DNA from: Bacteroidales bacterium
GTDB taxonomy: Bacteria; Bacteroidota; Bacteroidia; Bacteroidales; F082
Assembly: GCA_024400455.1 (NCBI GenBank)
Contig: JAKSMU010000011.1
Coordinates: forward strand, 1 to 64,000
Length of the DNA: 64,000 bases
Reading direction: 5' to 3'
The notes under the pieces were generated by a model. That model did not search any database, was not told where the DNA came from, and was given only the letters and a program-made list of their open reading frames with translations. Below are positions 1-7,802 of the stretch, piece after piece (position 1 is the first letter of the stretch; each line of letters starts with the position of its first letter). A program made the position numbers and the translations under genes.

Positions 1-19
1 AGGTTGAATTTGCTTATTG

Positions 20-112
20 TGACAAAATGACAAATGATTTTTTGACAAAATGAATTTTGTTATATTATTGATAATGATTTTGTTGGATGATTTTAGTATT
101 GTGATTTTGTCA
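20..112. promoter_or_regulatory. Four copies of an 11-bp operator-like repeat upstream of hsdM
   Basis: The sequence TGACAAAATGA occurs exactly at 20-30 and 43-53, and near-matches in the opposite orientation (TGATTTTGTNN) lie at 75-85 and 102-112. The four copies are spaced about 23, 32 and 27 bases apart and end about 30 bases before the hsdM -7 element. Repeated sites in direct and inverted orientation suggest binding by a dimeric regulator, for example one controlling restriction-modification expression. No regulator gene is visible in the window, so the function is inferred. The AT-rich background makes some chance similarity possible. Confidence 0.4.
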
Positions 113-141
113 TAAAAAGTGATGAAAAAACAAAATTAGTG

Positions 142-149
142 TATTTTTG
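142..149 (+). promoter_or_regulatory. Putative promoter -7 element of the hsd operon
   Basis: TATTTTTG fits the Bacteroidota consensus TAnnTTTG and lies about 40 bases before the hsdM ATG. No convincing -33 TTG was found at the usual 19-base spacing. Confidence 0.6.
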
Positions 150-189
150 TAGCCAATAACACCTTGCAACAAGGCAAGACCGATTGATT

Positions 190-1632
190 ATGGCTTTTGA
201 ACAGACTTTTAAGAACATCGACAACATCCTTCGCACCGATGAGGGATGTGGCAGCGAATTGGATTATATAGAGCAGAAATCGTGGATTCTGTTCCTCAAA
301 TATTTGGACGACCTTGAAAAGACACGGCGAATGGAAGCCGAACTTCAGGACATGACCTATAACCCCGTGATTGCCGAGGGCTACCGCTGGAACGATTGGG
401 CGATGCCTCGTACCGCCACAGGCGAGTATGATGTGCATAATGCCCTCGTTGGCGACGATCTCATTGAGTTTGTCAACGGCAAGTTGTTCCCTTACCTGAA
501 ACGCTTTACAGGTTCGACGGGCATGGGCATTGAGGCGAAAATAGGGGTGGTGTTCGGCGAAATCCGTAACCGCATTGCATCGGGCTACAACCTCCGCGAT
601 GTGTTGGAACAGGTGGATGCCCTGAAATTCCAAACATCAGAGCAGAAACACGAACTCACTTACCTGTATGAATCTTCGCTGAACAAGATGGGCAACGCAG
701 GGCGAAACGGGGGCGAATACTACACGCCTCGACCACTCATCCGAACCATTGTGAAGGTAGTGAATCCTGAGATTGGCAAGACGGTCTATGACGGTGCTTG
801 CGGTTCAGCGGGCTTCCTTTGCGAGGCCTACAACTATATGCATGGCAAGGTGAAAAAGACCGCCGATGAGCGTGCCTTGCAGACTTCAACCTTCTACGGG
901 AAAGAGGTGAAGGGCTTGGCCTACATCATCGGGATGATGAACATGATTCTGCATGGCGTGGAGTGCCCGAACATTACACGCACCAACACCTTGACCGAAA
1001 ACCTTGCCGATGTGCAGGAGAAAGACCGCTTCGATTATATCCTTGCCAATCCTCCGTTTGGCGGCAAGGAGCGTGCCGAGGTGCAACAGAATTTCCCTAT
1101 CAAGACGAGCGAAACGGCCTACCTGTTTTTGCAGCACTTCATCAAGTACCTGAGGGCGGGCGGCTCAGCGGGCATTGTTATCAAGAACACCTTCCTGAGC
1201 AATACCGACAACGCTTCCGTTGCCTTGCGCAAGAAACTGCTGGAAGACTGCAACCTGCACACCGTTCTCGACCTTCCTTCAGGCGTGTTCCAGGCAGGCG
1301 TGAAGACCATTGTGCTGTTTTTCAAGAAGGGTGAGCCGACCAAGAAAGTTTGGTTCTACCAACTCAACCTCGACCGCACCTTGGGCAAGACCGACCCGCT
1401 CAACGAAAACGACCTTGCTGACTTTGTGGAGAAGCAGAAGACCAAGGCCGACAGCGAAAACTCATGGAGCATCAATGTTGCCGACTTGAATGAGAATTAT
1501 GACCTCTCGCCCAAGAACCCAAACAAGGTAGAGACTGTGGATGAGCGTACACCTCAACAGATAGCAGACGAAATCAGGGCATTGGCTAATGACAGCCAAA
1601 CATTGTTGGATGAAATCATTGGGATGCTATGA
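190..1632 (+). CDS. hsdM: Type I restriction-modification system DNA methyltransferase subunit M
   Basis: HsdM is the N6-adenine methyltransferase subunit that works with HsdS to modify the recognition site and with HsdR to restrict unmodified DNA. The 480-residue product has an N-terminal HsdM helical domain, an SAM-binding motif I (DGACGSAGFL, about residue 205) and the catalytic motif NPPF at residues 287-290. The length is normal for the family. I chose ATG at 190 because the upstream in-frame TTG at 184 would only add two residues. Its stop overlaps the hsdS start (ATGA), so M and S are probably translationally coupled. Confidence in family and role is high; the sequence specificity cannot be read from this subunit. 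Confidence 0.95.
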   Translation: MAFEQTFKNIDNILRTDEGCGSELDYIEQKSWILFLKYLDDLEKTRRMEAELQDMTYNPVIAEGYRWNDWAMPRTATGEYDVHNALVGDDLIEFVNGKLFPYLKRFTGSTGMGIEAKIGVVFGEIRNRIASGYNLRDVLEQVDALKFQTSEQKHELTYLYESSLNKMGNAGRNGGEYYTPRPLIRTIVKVVNPEIGKTVYDGACGSAGFLCEAYNYMHGKVKKTADERALQTSTFYGKEVKGLAYIIGMMNMILHGVECPNITRTNTLTENLADVQEKDRFDYILANPPFGGKERAEVQQNFPIKTSETAYLFLQHFIKYLRAGGSAGIVIKNTFLSNTDNASVALRKKLLEDCNLHTVLDLPSGVFQAGVKTIVLFFKKGEPTKKVWFYQLNLDRTLGKTDPLNENDLADFVEKQKTKADSENSWSINVADLNENYDLSPKNPNKVETVDERTPQQIADEIRALANDSQTLLDEIIGML

Positions 1633-2771
1633 AACAAGGTTGGCAGATAATAAGACTTGGTGATTTGTGCAGAGTGAGAACAGGAAGGCTTGATGCTAAT
1701 GCAGAAGTTAAAGATGGGCTATACCCTTTTTTCACTTGTTCGGTTAATCCGTTAAGAATAAATAATTATGCGTTTGATTGTGAATGCGTTTTAGTGGCAG
1801 GTAATGGAGATTTAAACGTCAAGTATTATGAAGGAAAGTTTAACGCCTATCAGCGTACTTACGTAATTGAATCAAACGACAAAACCAAGTTGGATGTAAA
1901 GTATTTGTTTCTGTTTCTCTCAAATTACATTACAACATTAAGGAAACAAGCGATAGGAGCAACAATAAAATACATCAAGTTGGGTAATTTAACGGATGCA
2001 CCCGTCCCCATCCCTTCACTTTCCGAACAGCAACGCATCGTTTCCCTGTTGGATGCTGAATTTGCCAAGATTGACACCCTGAAAGCCAACGCTGAGCAAA
2101 ACTTGCAGAACGCAAAGGACTTGTTTCAGGCGGCGTTGAAGAAGGAATTGGAGCCGAAAGAGGGGTGGAAAAAAAAGACCATCAAAGATGTGTGTTCTGT
2201 TTTCGGTAGAATCGGATATAGAGGTTATACTCGTAATGATTTAGTGGATAATGCAGTTGATGGAGCAATAACATTAAGCCCGTCAAATATCGTTGATAAT
2301 GAAATGGTTTATGATAAAGTCACATACATTTCTTGGTTCAAGTACGAAGAATCACCTGAAATAATGATTTTTGATGATGACATTCTTCTTGTTAAAACAG
2401 GTTCTTCGTATGGCAAATGTGCTTTGGTTAGAAATCTTCCACACAAAGCCACAATCAATCCTCAGTTCGTCGTGTTGAAAAATATAAACATAAACAGACG
2501 TTTCCTTAATTATTATCTCAGAACCCCGTATTCTAAAGCAAGGTTTGATGAATTTGTTTCAGGGACGGCAATTCCAACTTTTTCTCAGGCGAACCTTGGA
2601 AATATGACTATTACATTCCCTTCTATGGAAGACCAACAATCCATTGTTTCCCGCCTCGACGCCTTGAACGAGAAATGCAAAGCCCTTCAAGCGAACTATG
2701 AAAAGACCCTGAGCCTTTGCGACGATTTGAAACAGGCATTGCTGCGGAAGGCGTTTAATGGAGAAATATAA
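1629..2771 (+). CDS. hsdS: Type I restriction-modification system specificity subunit S
   Basis: HsdS recognises the bipartite DNA target and tethers HsdM and HsdR. The 380-residue protein shows the classic duplicated layout: target-recognition domain 1, a central conserved helix (LSEQQRIVSLLDAEFAKID, around residues 130-175), target-recognition domain 2, and a distal conserved helix (MEDQQSIVSRLDALNEKC) ending in LKQALLRKAFNGEI. Both domains are AT-richer than the conserved helices, as expected for exchangeable recognition modules. It overlaps hsdM by four bases. The last 60 bases of the gene are repeated almost exactly downstream of the next gene (3949-4008), so the locus has undergone rearrangement. 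Confidence 0.93.
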   Translation: MKQGWQIIRLGDLCRVRTGRLDANAEVKDGLYPFFTCSVNPLRINNYAFDCECVLVAGNGDLNVKYYEGKFNAYQRTYVIESNDKTKLDVKYLFLFLSNYITTLRKQAIGATIKYIKLGNLTDAPVPIPSLSEQQRIVSLLDAEFAKIDTLKANAEQNLQNAKDLFQAALKKELEPKEGWKKKTIKDVCSVFGRIGYRGYTRNDLVDNAVDGAITLSPSNIVDNEMVYDKVTYISWFKYEESPEIMIFDDDILLVKTGSSYGKCALVRNLPHKATINPQFVVLKNININRRFLNYYLRTPYSKARFDEFVSGTAIPTFSQANLGNMTITFPSMEDQQSIVSRLDALNEKCKALQANYEKTLSLCDDLKQALLRKAFNGEI

Positions 2772-2780
2772 ACTACAGCT

Positions 2781-3938
2781 ATGAATATAAACAGTCTGGC
2801 AAACGACATACAAGCCCTCAGCAACAGTTTGCAGGAGAACGCAACACGCGCCATCAACCAGCATGTTACGGCTCGCAACTGGCTCATCGGCTACCGCATC
2901 TTCCATTACGAGCAACACGGCGAAGACCGCGCCGCCTACGGAGAAAAAATCCTTGAAACTTTGGCGGAGAGGCTGCGGGGCGAAGGCTTTTCGTATCGAA
3001 ACCTTAACCTATACCGCCAATTCTACCTCACTTTTCCCGAATTGTTGGGCGAGGTGAAAAGTTTCCTTTTGGCCAATCTCCCAATTGGGCAAGCACCGCT
3101 TGCACAATTGCAAGCAATTAAGGATGAGGAAGTTACAATTTGGCAACCACTGGTTGCACAATTGCAAGGACAAATTCTGCAAGCGCCGCTTGCAGAATCT
3201 AAGGCGGTATCCATACAAGTGCCTCCTGAAAAGATTTTCAACCGTTTGTCGTATAGCCATTTGGTGTTGTTATTGCCAATGAAAGACCCTTTGGAACGGG
3301 CTTTCTATGAAATCGAGTGCATCAACGGTGCATGGAGCAGCCGCGAACTGAAACGGCAGATTGATAGCAGCTTGTATCTTCGTACCGGCTTGAGTCGAAA
3401 CAAGGAAGCGGCTGTTGCATTGGCCAATCAAAAAGCCGAAATGGTTTGTACTGCAGATATTGTCAAGTCACCCTACACCTTTGAGTTTCTCGGAATCCCT
3501 GCAAAAGATGTGGTTGAGGAATCGGACTTGGAAAGTGCAATAATGGACCATCTTCAGGAATTCCTTTTGGAATTGGGCTATGGCTTCTGTTTCGAGGCAA
3601 GGCAAAAGAGAATCCTCATCGACAACGAATACTATTTCTATGATTTGCTGTTCTACAACAGGGTTCTTCATTGTGGCGTGATTATCGAACTGAAATCAAA
3701 AAAGTTAAACTATGCCGATTTGGCGCAATTGAACATGTATGTGAATTATTACAAGGCAAATATGATGCAAGATGGTGACAATCCGCCTGTGGGTATATTG
3801 TTATGTGCAGAAGCCGGCAAGGAAACTGTGGAATACGCCGCTCCGGGTATGGATGAAAATTTATTTGTTTCAACCTATATGTTGCATCTGCCAAACAGAC
3901 AGGAACTTTTGGACTGGCTAAGGAAAAGAATGTGGTAA
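2781..3938 (+). CDS. YhcG/DUF1016-family PD-(D/E)XK nuclease
   Basis: This 385-residue protein matches the DUF1016/YhcG layout: an N-terminal helical DUF1016_N domain (about 1-85) and a C-terminal PD-(D/E)XK nuclease domain whose core is visible as DLLFYNR followed by IELKSKK (about residues 288-308). Genes of this family are often found inside Bacteroidota type I restriction operons; the biochemical role there is not settled. It starts ten bases after hsdS and is flanked by a 60-bp direct repeat of the hsdS 3' end, so it looks like a cassette. Residues about 100-140, linking the two domains, are encoded by three successive near-perfect palindromes (3082-3198), which is an unusual low-complexity insert. 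Confidence 0.88.
   Translation: MNINSLANDIQALSNSLQENATRAINQHVTARNWLIGYRIFHYEQHGEDRAAYGEKILETLAERLRGEGFSYRNLNLYRQFYLTFPELLGEVKSFLLANLPIGQAPLAQLQAIKDEEVTIWQPLVAQLQGQILQAPLAESKAVSIQVPPEKIFNRLSYSHLVLLLPMKDPLERAFYEIECINGAWSSRELKRQIDSSLYLRTGLSRNKEAAVALANQKAEMVCTADIVKSPYTFEFLGIPAKDVVEESDLESAIMDHLQEFLLELGYGFCFEARQKRILIDNEYYFYDLLFYNRVLHCGVIIELKSKKLNYADLAQLNMYVNYYKANMMQDGDNPPVGILLCAEAGKETVEYAAPGMDENLFVSTYMLHLPNRQELLDWLRKRMW
3082..3198 (+). repeat. Three tandem coding palindromes inside the YhcG gene
   Basis: Three hairpins with three-base loops follow one another in frame. The first has arms 3082-3094 and 3098-3110 (12 of 13 pairs, CAATTGGGCAAGC type). The second has arms 3136-3148 and 3152-3164 (11 of 13). 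The third has arms 3174-3184 and 3188-3198 (11 of 11). The 15-mer TTGCACAATTGCAAG is repeated at 3100-3114 and 3154-3168. They encode the linker between the two YhcG domains, where insertions would be tolerated. Confidence 0.8.
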
Positions 3939-3948
3939 TTTGTAAAAA

Positions 3949-4008
3949 AGCCTTTGCGACGATTTGAAACAGGCCTTGCTGCGGAAGGCGTTTAACGGAG
4001 AAATATAG
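3949..4008 (+). pseudogene. hsdS 3'-end remnant (60-bp direct repeat)
   Basis: These bases repeat the 3' end of hsdS (2712-2771) with about three differences, including TAG in place of TAA. They still read in frame as SLCDDLKQALLRKAFNGEI followed by a stop. There is no start codon or upstream hsdS body, so this is a fragment, not a gene. It is either what remains of a second hsdS gene or a duplication made when the YhcG cassette arrived. Direct repeats of this size could support recombinational loss of the YhcG gene. Confidence 0.85.
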
Positions 4009-4040
4009 AAAAACAAGAACAATATCATAACCCGATAGAA

Positions 4041-4748
4041 ATGACCCATTATGACCCCAACATACACCACCGCCGTTCCATACGGCTGAAAGGCTACGAT
4101 TACGCATCGGCGGGATTGTATTTCGTCACCATTTGTGTCCAAAACCGCGAAATGATGTTCGGTGAAATCAATAATGGCAATATGATATTGAACGATGCCG
4201 GACGCATGGTGGAACGATGGTATTACGAAACGGAAAACAAATTCCCCGACATCGTTTGTCTTGAAATGGTTGTCATGCCCAACCATTTTCATTGCATCTG
4301 GCAAAACACATCTTCTGCTGCTGTCGCTGTCCCCGTCGGGGCGGACCTGTGTGTCCGCCCGTCATCGGCGGACCTGTGTGTCCGCCCGTCATCGGCGGAC
4401 CTGTGTGTCCGCCCGTTAATTGATGATGAACACACATTGAATGAACACACATTGGGCGAACACACATTGGGCGAACACACATTGGGCGAACACACATTGG
4501 GCGAACACACATTGGGCGAACACGTAGGTTCGCCCCTAGCGAGGGTCGTGCAATGGTTCAAAACAATGTCAACAAACGAATACATTCGTGGCGTGAAACA
4601 ATTGGGTTGGCCGCCATTCGACCGCCGATTGTGGCAACGCAATTATTACGAACATATCATACGCAACCAATTGGCATACAATAATATTGCAAATTATATC
4701 AACAACAACCCTGTCCGTTGGGACGAGGATAAATTTCATAAAAAATGA
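4041..4748 (+). CDS. REP-associated tyrosine transposase (RAYT, Y1 HUH family)
   Basis: The 235-residue protein has the conserved N-terminus of Bacteroidota RAYTs (RRSIRLKGYDYASAGLYFVT) and the metal-binding HUH-type motif H82-x-H84 within PNHFHCIW, followed by the C-terminal motif LWQRNYYEHIIRN. RAYTs are single-copy Y1 relatives of IS200/IS605 transposases thought to mobilise REP palindromes. The middle (about residues 95-165) is interrupted by tandem repeats ADLCVRPSS and EHTLG, encoded by REP-like palindromes. The stop overlaps the hsdR ATG (ATGA), so the gene sits inside the restriction operon instead of carrying visible transposon ends. I cannot tell whether the enzyme is still active. 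Confidence 0.88.
   Translation: MTHYDPNIHHRRSIRLKGYDYASAGLYFVTICVQNREMMFGEINNGNMILNDAGRMVERWYYETENKFPDIVCLEMVVMPNHFHCIWQNTSSAAVAVPVGADLCVRPSSADLCVRPSSADLCVRPLIDDEHTLNEHTLGEHTLGEHTLGEHTLGEHTLGEHVGSPLARVVQWFKTMSTNEYIRGVKQLGWPPFDRRLWQRNYYEHIIRNQLAYNNIANYINNNPVRWDEDKFHKK
4338..4412 (+). repeat. Three 27-bp REP-like palindromic repeats within the RAYT gene
   Basis: Three copies with a 27-base period each contain GCGGAC-ctgtgt-GTCCGC. The first has the longest stem: GGGCGGAC at 4339-4346 pairs with GTCCGCCC at 4353-4360. The others centre on 4368-4385 and 4395-4412. The period is a multiple of three, so the array stays in frame and encodes ADLCVRPSS units. Confidence 0.88.
4428..4535 (+). repeat. 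15-bp tandem array ending in a REP-like palindrome, in the RAYT gene
   Basis: Six copies of GAACACACATTGGGC (the first ends GAAT) run from 4428 to 4517 and encode EHTLG/EHTLN. The array ends in a palindrome with arms GGGCGAAC (4514-4521) and GTTCGCCC (4528-4535). Each 15-mer therefore resembles one arm and loop of that hairpin, as if half-hairpins had been amplified. The length is in frame. Confidence 0.88.
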
Positions 4749-7099
4749 ACGAAGCCCAAACCCGATTGAACAAGATAGACCCCGCATTGAAGAAGGCAGG
4801 GTGGAACGTGGCTGAGCAGAGCCACATCATCGTGGAATATGCCATCACCAATGGCAGGGTGAGCAAGAGCGTTGCCCCCAAGCCCCTGAAGGCCGACTAT
4901 ATCCTGACCTATAAGGGCGTGAAGTTGGCTGTGGTTGAGGCCAAGAGCGACGAGAAGGATGTGAGCGAAGGCGTAGCCCAAGCCAAGCAATATGCCAAGA
5001 TGCTCAACATCCGCTTCACCTATGCCACCAACGGCGATAAGATTTACGCCATGGATATGGAAACGGGTAAAGAACAGGAAATTTCGGCTTATCCCACGCC
5101 CGAACAACTGTGGTCATGGACTTTCGGCGATGCCGACGAATGGCGCGACCGTTTCAACGAACAGCCTCTGTTCAGTAATGGCACGAAGAATCCGCGCTAC
5201 TATCAGGAAATCGCCATCAACAAGACCCTTGCTGCCATAGCATCGGGCAAAGACCGCATCCTGCTGACCCTTGCCACGGGAACGGGCAAGACCTACATTG
5301 CCTTCCAAATCGCTTGGAAGCTCTTTCAAACCAAATGGAATGTGAAGAAGACGGGCAACCGCCCCCGCATCCTGTTCCTTGCCGACCGCAACGTTTTGGC
5401 CAACCAAGCCTTCAACGGATTCTTTGGCTTCGCCCCCGATGCCCTTGTGCGCATCAAGCCCGACAGCATCAGGAAAAGCGGAAAAGTGCCTACCAACGGC
5501 TCTGTGTTCTTCACCATCTTCCAAACCTTTATGACGGGCGAGGATGGCAATTTTGTGTTTGGCGAATACCCCAACGATTTCTTCGACCTCGTTATCATCG
5601 ACGAATGTCACCGTGGCGGCGCAAAGGACGAAAGCACTTGGCGGGCAATCCTTGAATATTTCAGTCCAGCCGTGCAAATCGGTCTGACCGCAACGCCGAG
5701 ACGGGAAATCAACGCCGACACCTACAAGTATTTTGGCGACCCCATCTATCAGTATTCGCTGAAACAAGGCATTGCCGATGGCTTCCTGACCCCATTCCGA
5801 CACTGTAAGATGCAAGGCACGATTGACGATTACATCTACAGTCCCGAAGACGAAATCCTGTCGGGCGAGGTGGATGAAACCAAGGTCTATACCGAGAGCG
5901 ATTTCTATTCGGGCAATATCTACATCAAGCAGCGCGATGAAGCCCGCGTGAGGGAGTTCATGAAATACATCAGACCCGATGAGAAGACCATCGTGTTTTG
6001 CGCCACGCAGAATCATGCGGGGCAAATCCGCGACATGATAAACCGCTTCCACAAAGGCAATCCCGAATATGCCGTGCGCGTTACGGCCAACGATGGCGAG
6101 CAGGGTGAACAATACCTGAAAGAGTTTCAGGACAATGAGAAAACCATCCCGACCATATTGACCACCTCGCAGAAACTCTCGACGGGTGTGGATGCCTTGA
6201 ACGTGCGCAACATCGTCTTGCTTCGCCCCATCAAGAGCATGATTGAGTTCAAGCAAATCATTGGCAGAGGGACGAGGCTTTACGATGGCAAGTACTACTT
6301 CACCATCTACGATTTCGTGAAGGCCTACGAGAATTTCCAAGACCCCACTTGGGATGGAGAGCCTGTTTGCCCCGTGTGTGGCAACAATCCATGCACCTGT
6401 GAAAACGAGCCAGCCCAATACCCTGACCCCGACGAAGATAGTGGCGGTTTTGAAGCCCACGAAGGACAAGCCCCCTATGGCAAGACCCGAAAAGAGGAAG
6501 ATGATTCGGAAAAGGAACGCCCTGAAAGGCTTGAAATCCGATTGTCGGATGGCCGTTCAAGGCGCATCCGATACATCAAGTCGGATATGTTTTGGGGTGC
6601 AGATGGGCGACCTGTCAGCGCAGAGGATTTCCTGAACGCGATGTTCGGCCAGATGCCTGAGTTCTACACTTCCATTGAAGACCTGAGAGAACAATGGTCT
6701 TCGCCGAAGACCCGTGAAAATCTGTTGGAAAAGATGGGCGATGCTGGCTACGACATGGAAACGCTCAACCGCATCAGAACCTTGATTGATGCCGACGACA
6801 GCGACCTGCTGGATGTGCTGGAATACATTTCCTTCAATGTCGAGCCTATCCAAAGGGCAGAGCGCGTGCAGCGCACCGAGCCTTATGTTTCGGGGTTGAC
6901 TGCTCAGCAGCAGGATTTCGTCAAGTATGTCATACGGCTCTACATCAGCGAAGGCATTGAAGAATTGGGCACAAGCAAGTTGCCTGAAATCATGAGTTTG
7001 AAATACGGTTCGCTTCAAGACGGCATAGCAGCCCTTGGCGGTTTGGATGTGGCAAAAAGCACCTTCTATGGCTTCCAGCGGAGTTTGTATTTGAATTAA
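4745..7099 (+). CDS. hsdR: Type I restriction endonuclease subunit R
   Basis: HsdR is the ATP-driven translocase and nuclease of the type I complex. The 784-residue protein has an N-terminal nuclease domain with the E65-A-K67 motif of the PD-(D/E)XK core, a superfamily 2 helicase with Walker A ATGTGKT (K182), DECH at about 286-289, the ATPRR motif and a C-terminal helicase motif QIIGRGTRL. A Cys-rich stretch (CPVCGNNPCTC, about 541-551) and an EcoEI R-type C-terminal domain follow. It is the last gene of the hsd operon and overlaps the RAYT stop codon by four bases. All catalytic motifs look intact, so restriction is probably functional. Confidence 0.94.
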   Translation: MNEAQTRLNKIDPALKKAGWNVAEQSHIIVEYAITNGRVSKSVAPKPLKADYILTYKGVKLAVVEAKSDEKDVSEGVAQAKQYAKMLNIRFTYATNGDKIYAMDMETGKEQEISAYPTPEQLWSWTFGDADEWRDRFNEQPLFSNGTKNPRYYQEIAINKTLAAIASGKDRILLTLATGTGKTYIAFQIAWKLFQTKWNVKKTGNRPRILFLADRNVLANQAFNGFFGFAPDALVRIKPDSIRKSGKVPTNGSVFFTIFQTFMTGEDGNFVFGEYPNDFFDLVIIDECHRGGAKDESTWRAILEYFSPAVQIGLTATPRREINADTYKYFGDPIYQYSLKQGIADGFLTPFRHCKMQGTIDDYIYSPEDEILSGEVDETKVYTESDFYSGNIYIKQRDEARVREFMKYIRPDEKTIVFCATQNHAGQIRDMINRFHKGNPEYAVRVTANDGEQGEQYLKEFQDNEKTIPTILTTSQKLSTGVDALNVRNIVLLRPIKSMIEFKQIIGRGTRLYDGKYYFTIYDFVKAYENFQDPTWDGEPVCPVCGNNPCTCENEPAQYPDPDEDSGGFEAHEGQAPYGKTRKEEDDSEKERPERLEIRLSDGRSRRIRYIKSDMFWGADGRPVSAEDFLNAMFGQMPEFYTSIEDLREQWSSPKTRENLLEKMGDAGYDMETLNRIRTLIDADDSDLLDVLEYISFNVEPIQRAERVQRTEPYVSGLTAQQQDFVKYVIRLYISEGIEELGTSKLPEIMSLKYGSLQDGIAALGGLDVAKSTFYGFQRSLYLN

Positions 7100-7155
7100 G
7101 TTCTCAGAATTCGTAAAAAAAGCAGTTTTTTTCCGCTGATTTCAAAAAATGCGTA

Positions 7156-7163
7156 TATCTTTG
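7156..7163 (+). promoter_or_regulatory. Putative promoter -7 element of the accessory operon
   Basis: TATCTTTG matches TAnnTTTG 40 bases before the ATG at 7203 and lies in the AT-rich gap after hsdR, so the following genes probably form a separate transcription unit. Confidence 0.6.
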
Positions 7164-7202
7164 CAAGGATAAGATTTATTGAAGAAAATCATTTCCTTTG
7201 CA

Positions 7203-7802
7203 ATGAATATCAGTGCGTTATCACGGACAACGGACTTTGTCGGCTATCGCGATATGGATAGCTATACCGAAGAGGGCGGTTTCTTCGGCCTGCTGGGCGA
7301 GTGCCTCGCCGAGGCGGACTGTGAGGTGGCCGCTACGGGTCTGTCGGCCGTCGATATCGTCAACCTGGCTCAAGGCATCGCCATCGACATGATGAATGGT
7401 GAGCCGCCATGCGAAACCCAGCTCTGCGAAAGCGTAGGCGGGACAAGGGCGGCTTATGCCGCCGTGGCCGTGGCTTGGCTCATACTGATGGCATTGCCGC
7501 GCTGCGAGGCGCCGCCGCGCAACGATACCGATGCACTGAAAGGAATGGCGAGGCAATCGGGCCTTTTCTCGTACATGAAACGTATGCTCGACTTTTGCAA
7601 CGACTATGGCCTGGTGAGCCATCTGCTGAAACCGCGCACAGGCAGCCAGTTCAACCGTCAGATTGCGGTGAGGCGGGAAGTGCCCAAGCCTGAACCCGAC
7701 GAGGTGAGACCGGCGGCGACCGTCATCAATGTGATGCCTGGAGCCACAGTCAACATTTCGGAATATCATCATAACAACACCATAAACACCACCAACCCAT
7801 GA
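7203..7802 (+). CDS. Accessory protein of unknown function with C-terminal PGATVN motif
   Basis: I do not recognise this 199-residue protein with confidence; it resembles small uncharacterised proteins of Bacteroidales integrated elements. I chose ATG at 7203 over an in-frame TTG at 7179. It has an Ala-rich, possibly membrane-associated helix (AAYAAVAVAWLILMALP, about residues 81-97), then a helical region and a proline-rich linker. It ends in INVMPGATVNISEYHHNNTI, which resembles the N-terminus of the next protein. Its stop overlaps the next ATG (ATGA), so the two are probably co-expressed and may interact. The gene is GC-richer than the flanking core genes. Confidence 0.75.
   Translation: MNISALSRTTDFVGYRDMDSYTEEGGFFGLLGECLAEADCEVAATGLSAVDIVNLAQGIAIDMMNGEPPCETQLCESVGGTRAAYAAVAVAWLILMALPRCEAPPRNDTDALKGMARQSGLFSYMKRMLDFCNDYGLVSHLLKPRTGSQFNRQIAVRREVPKPEPDEVRPAATVINVMPGATVNISEYHHNNTINTTNP

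Noticed and set aside
4428-4517. CRISPR-like short direct repeats
   Set aside because: The 15-bp units are contiguous without spacers and are in frame in the RAYT gene, so they are a coding tandem repeat.
5114-6469. A 451-codon open frame on the minus strand
   Set aside because: It is fully antisense to hsdR, whose helicase motifs are intact; the open frame is a by-product of GC-rich codon use.
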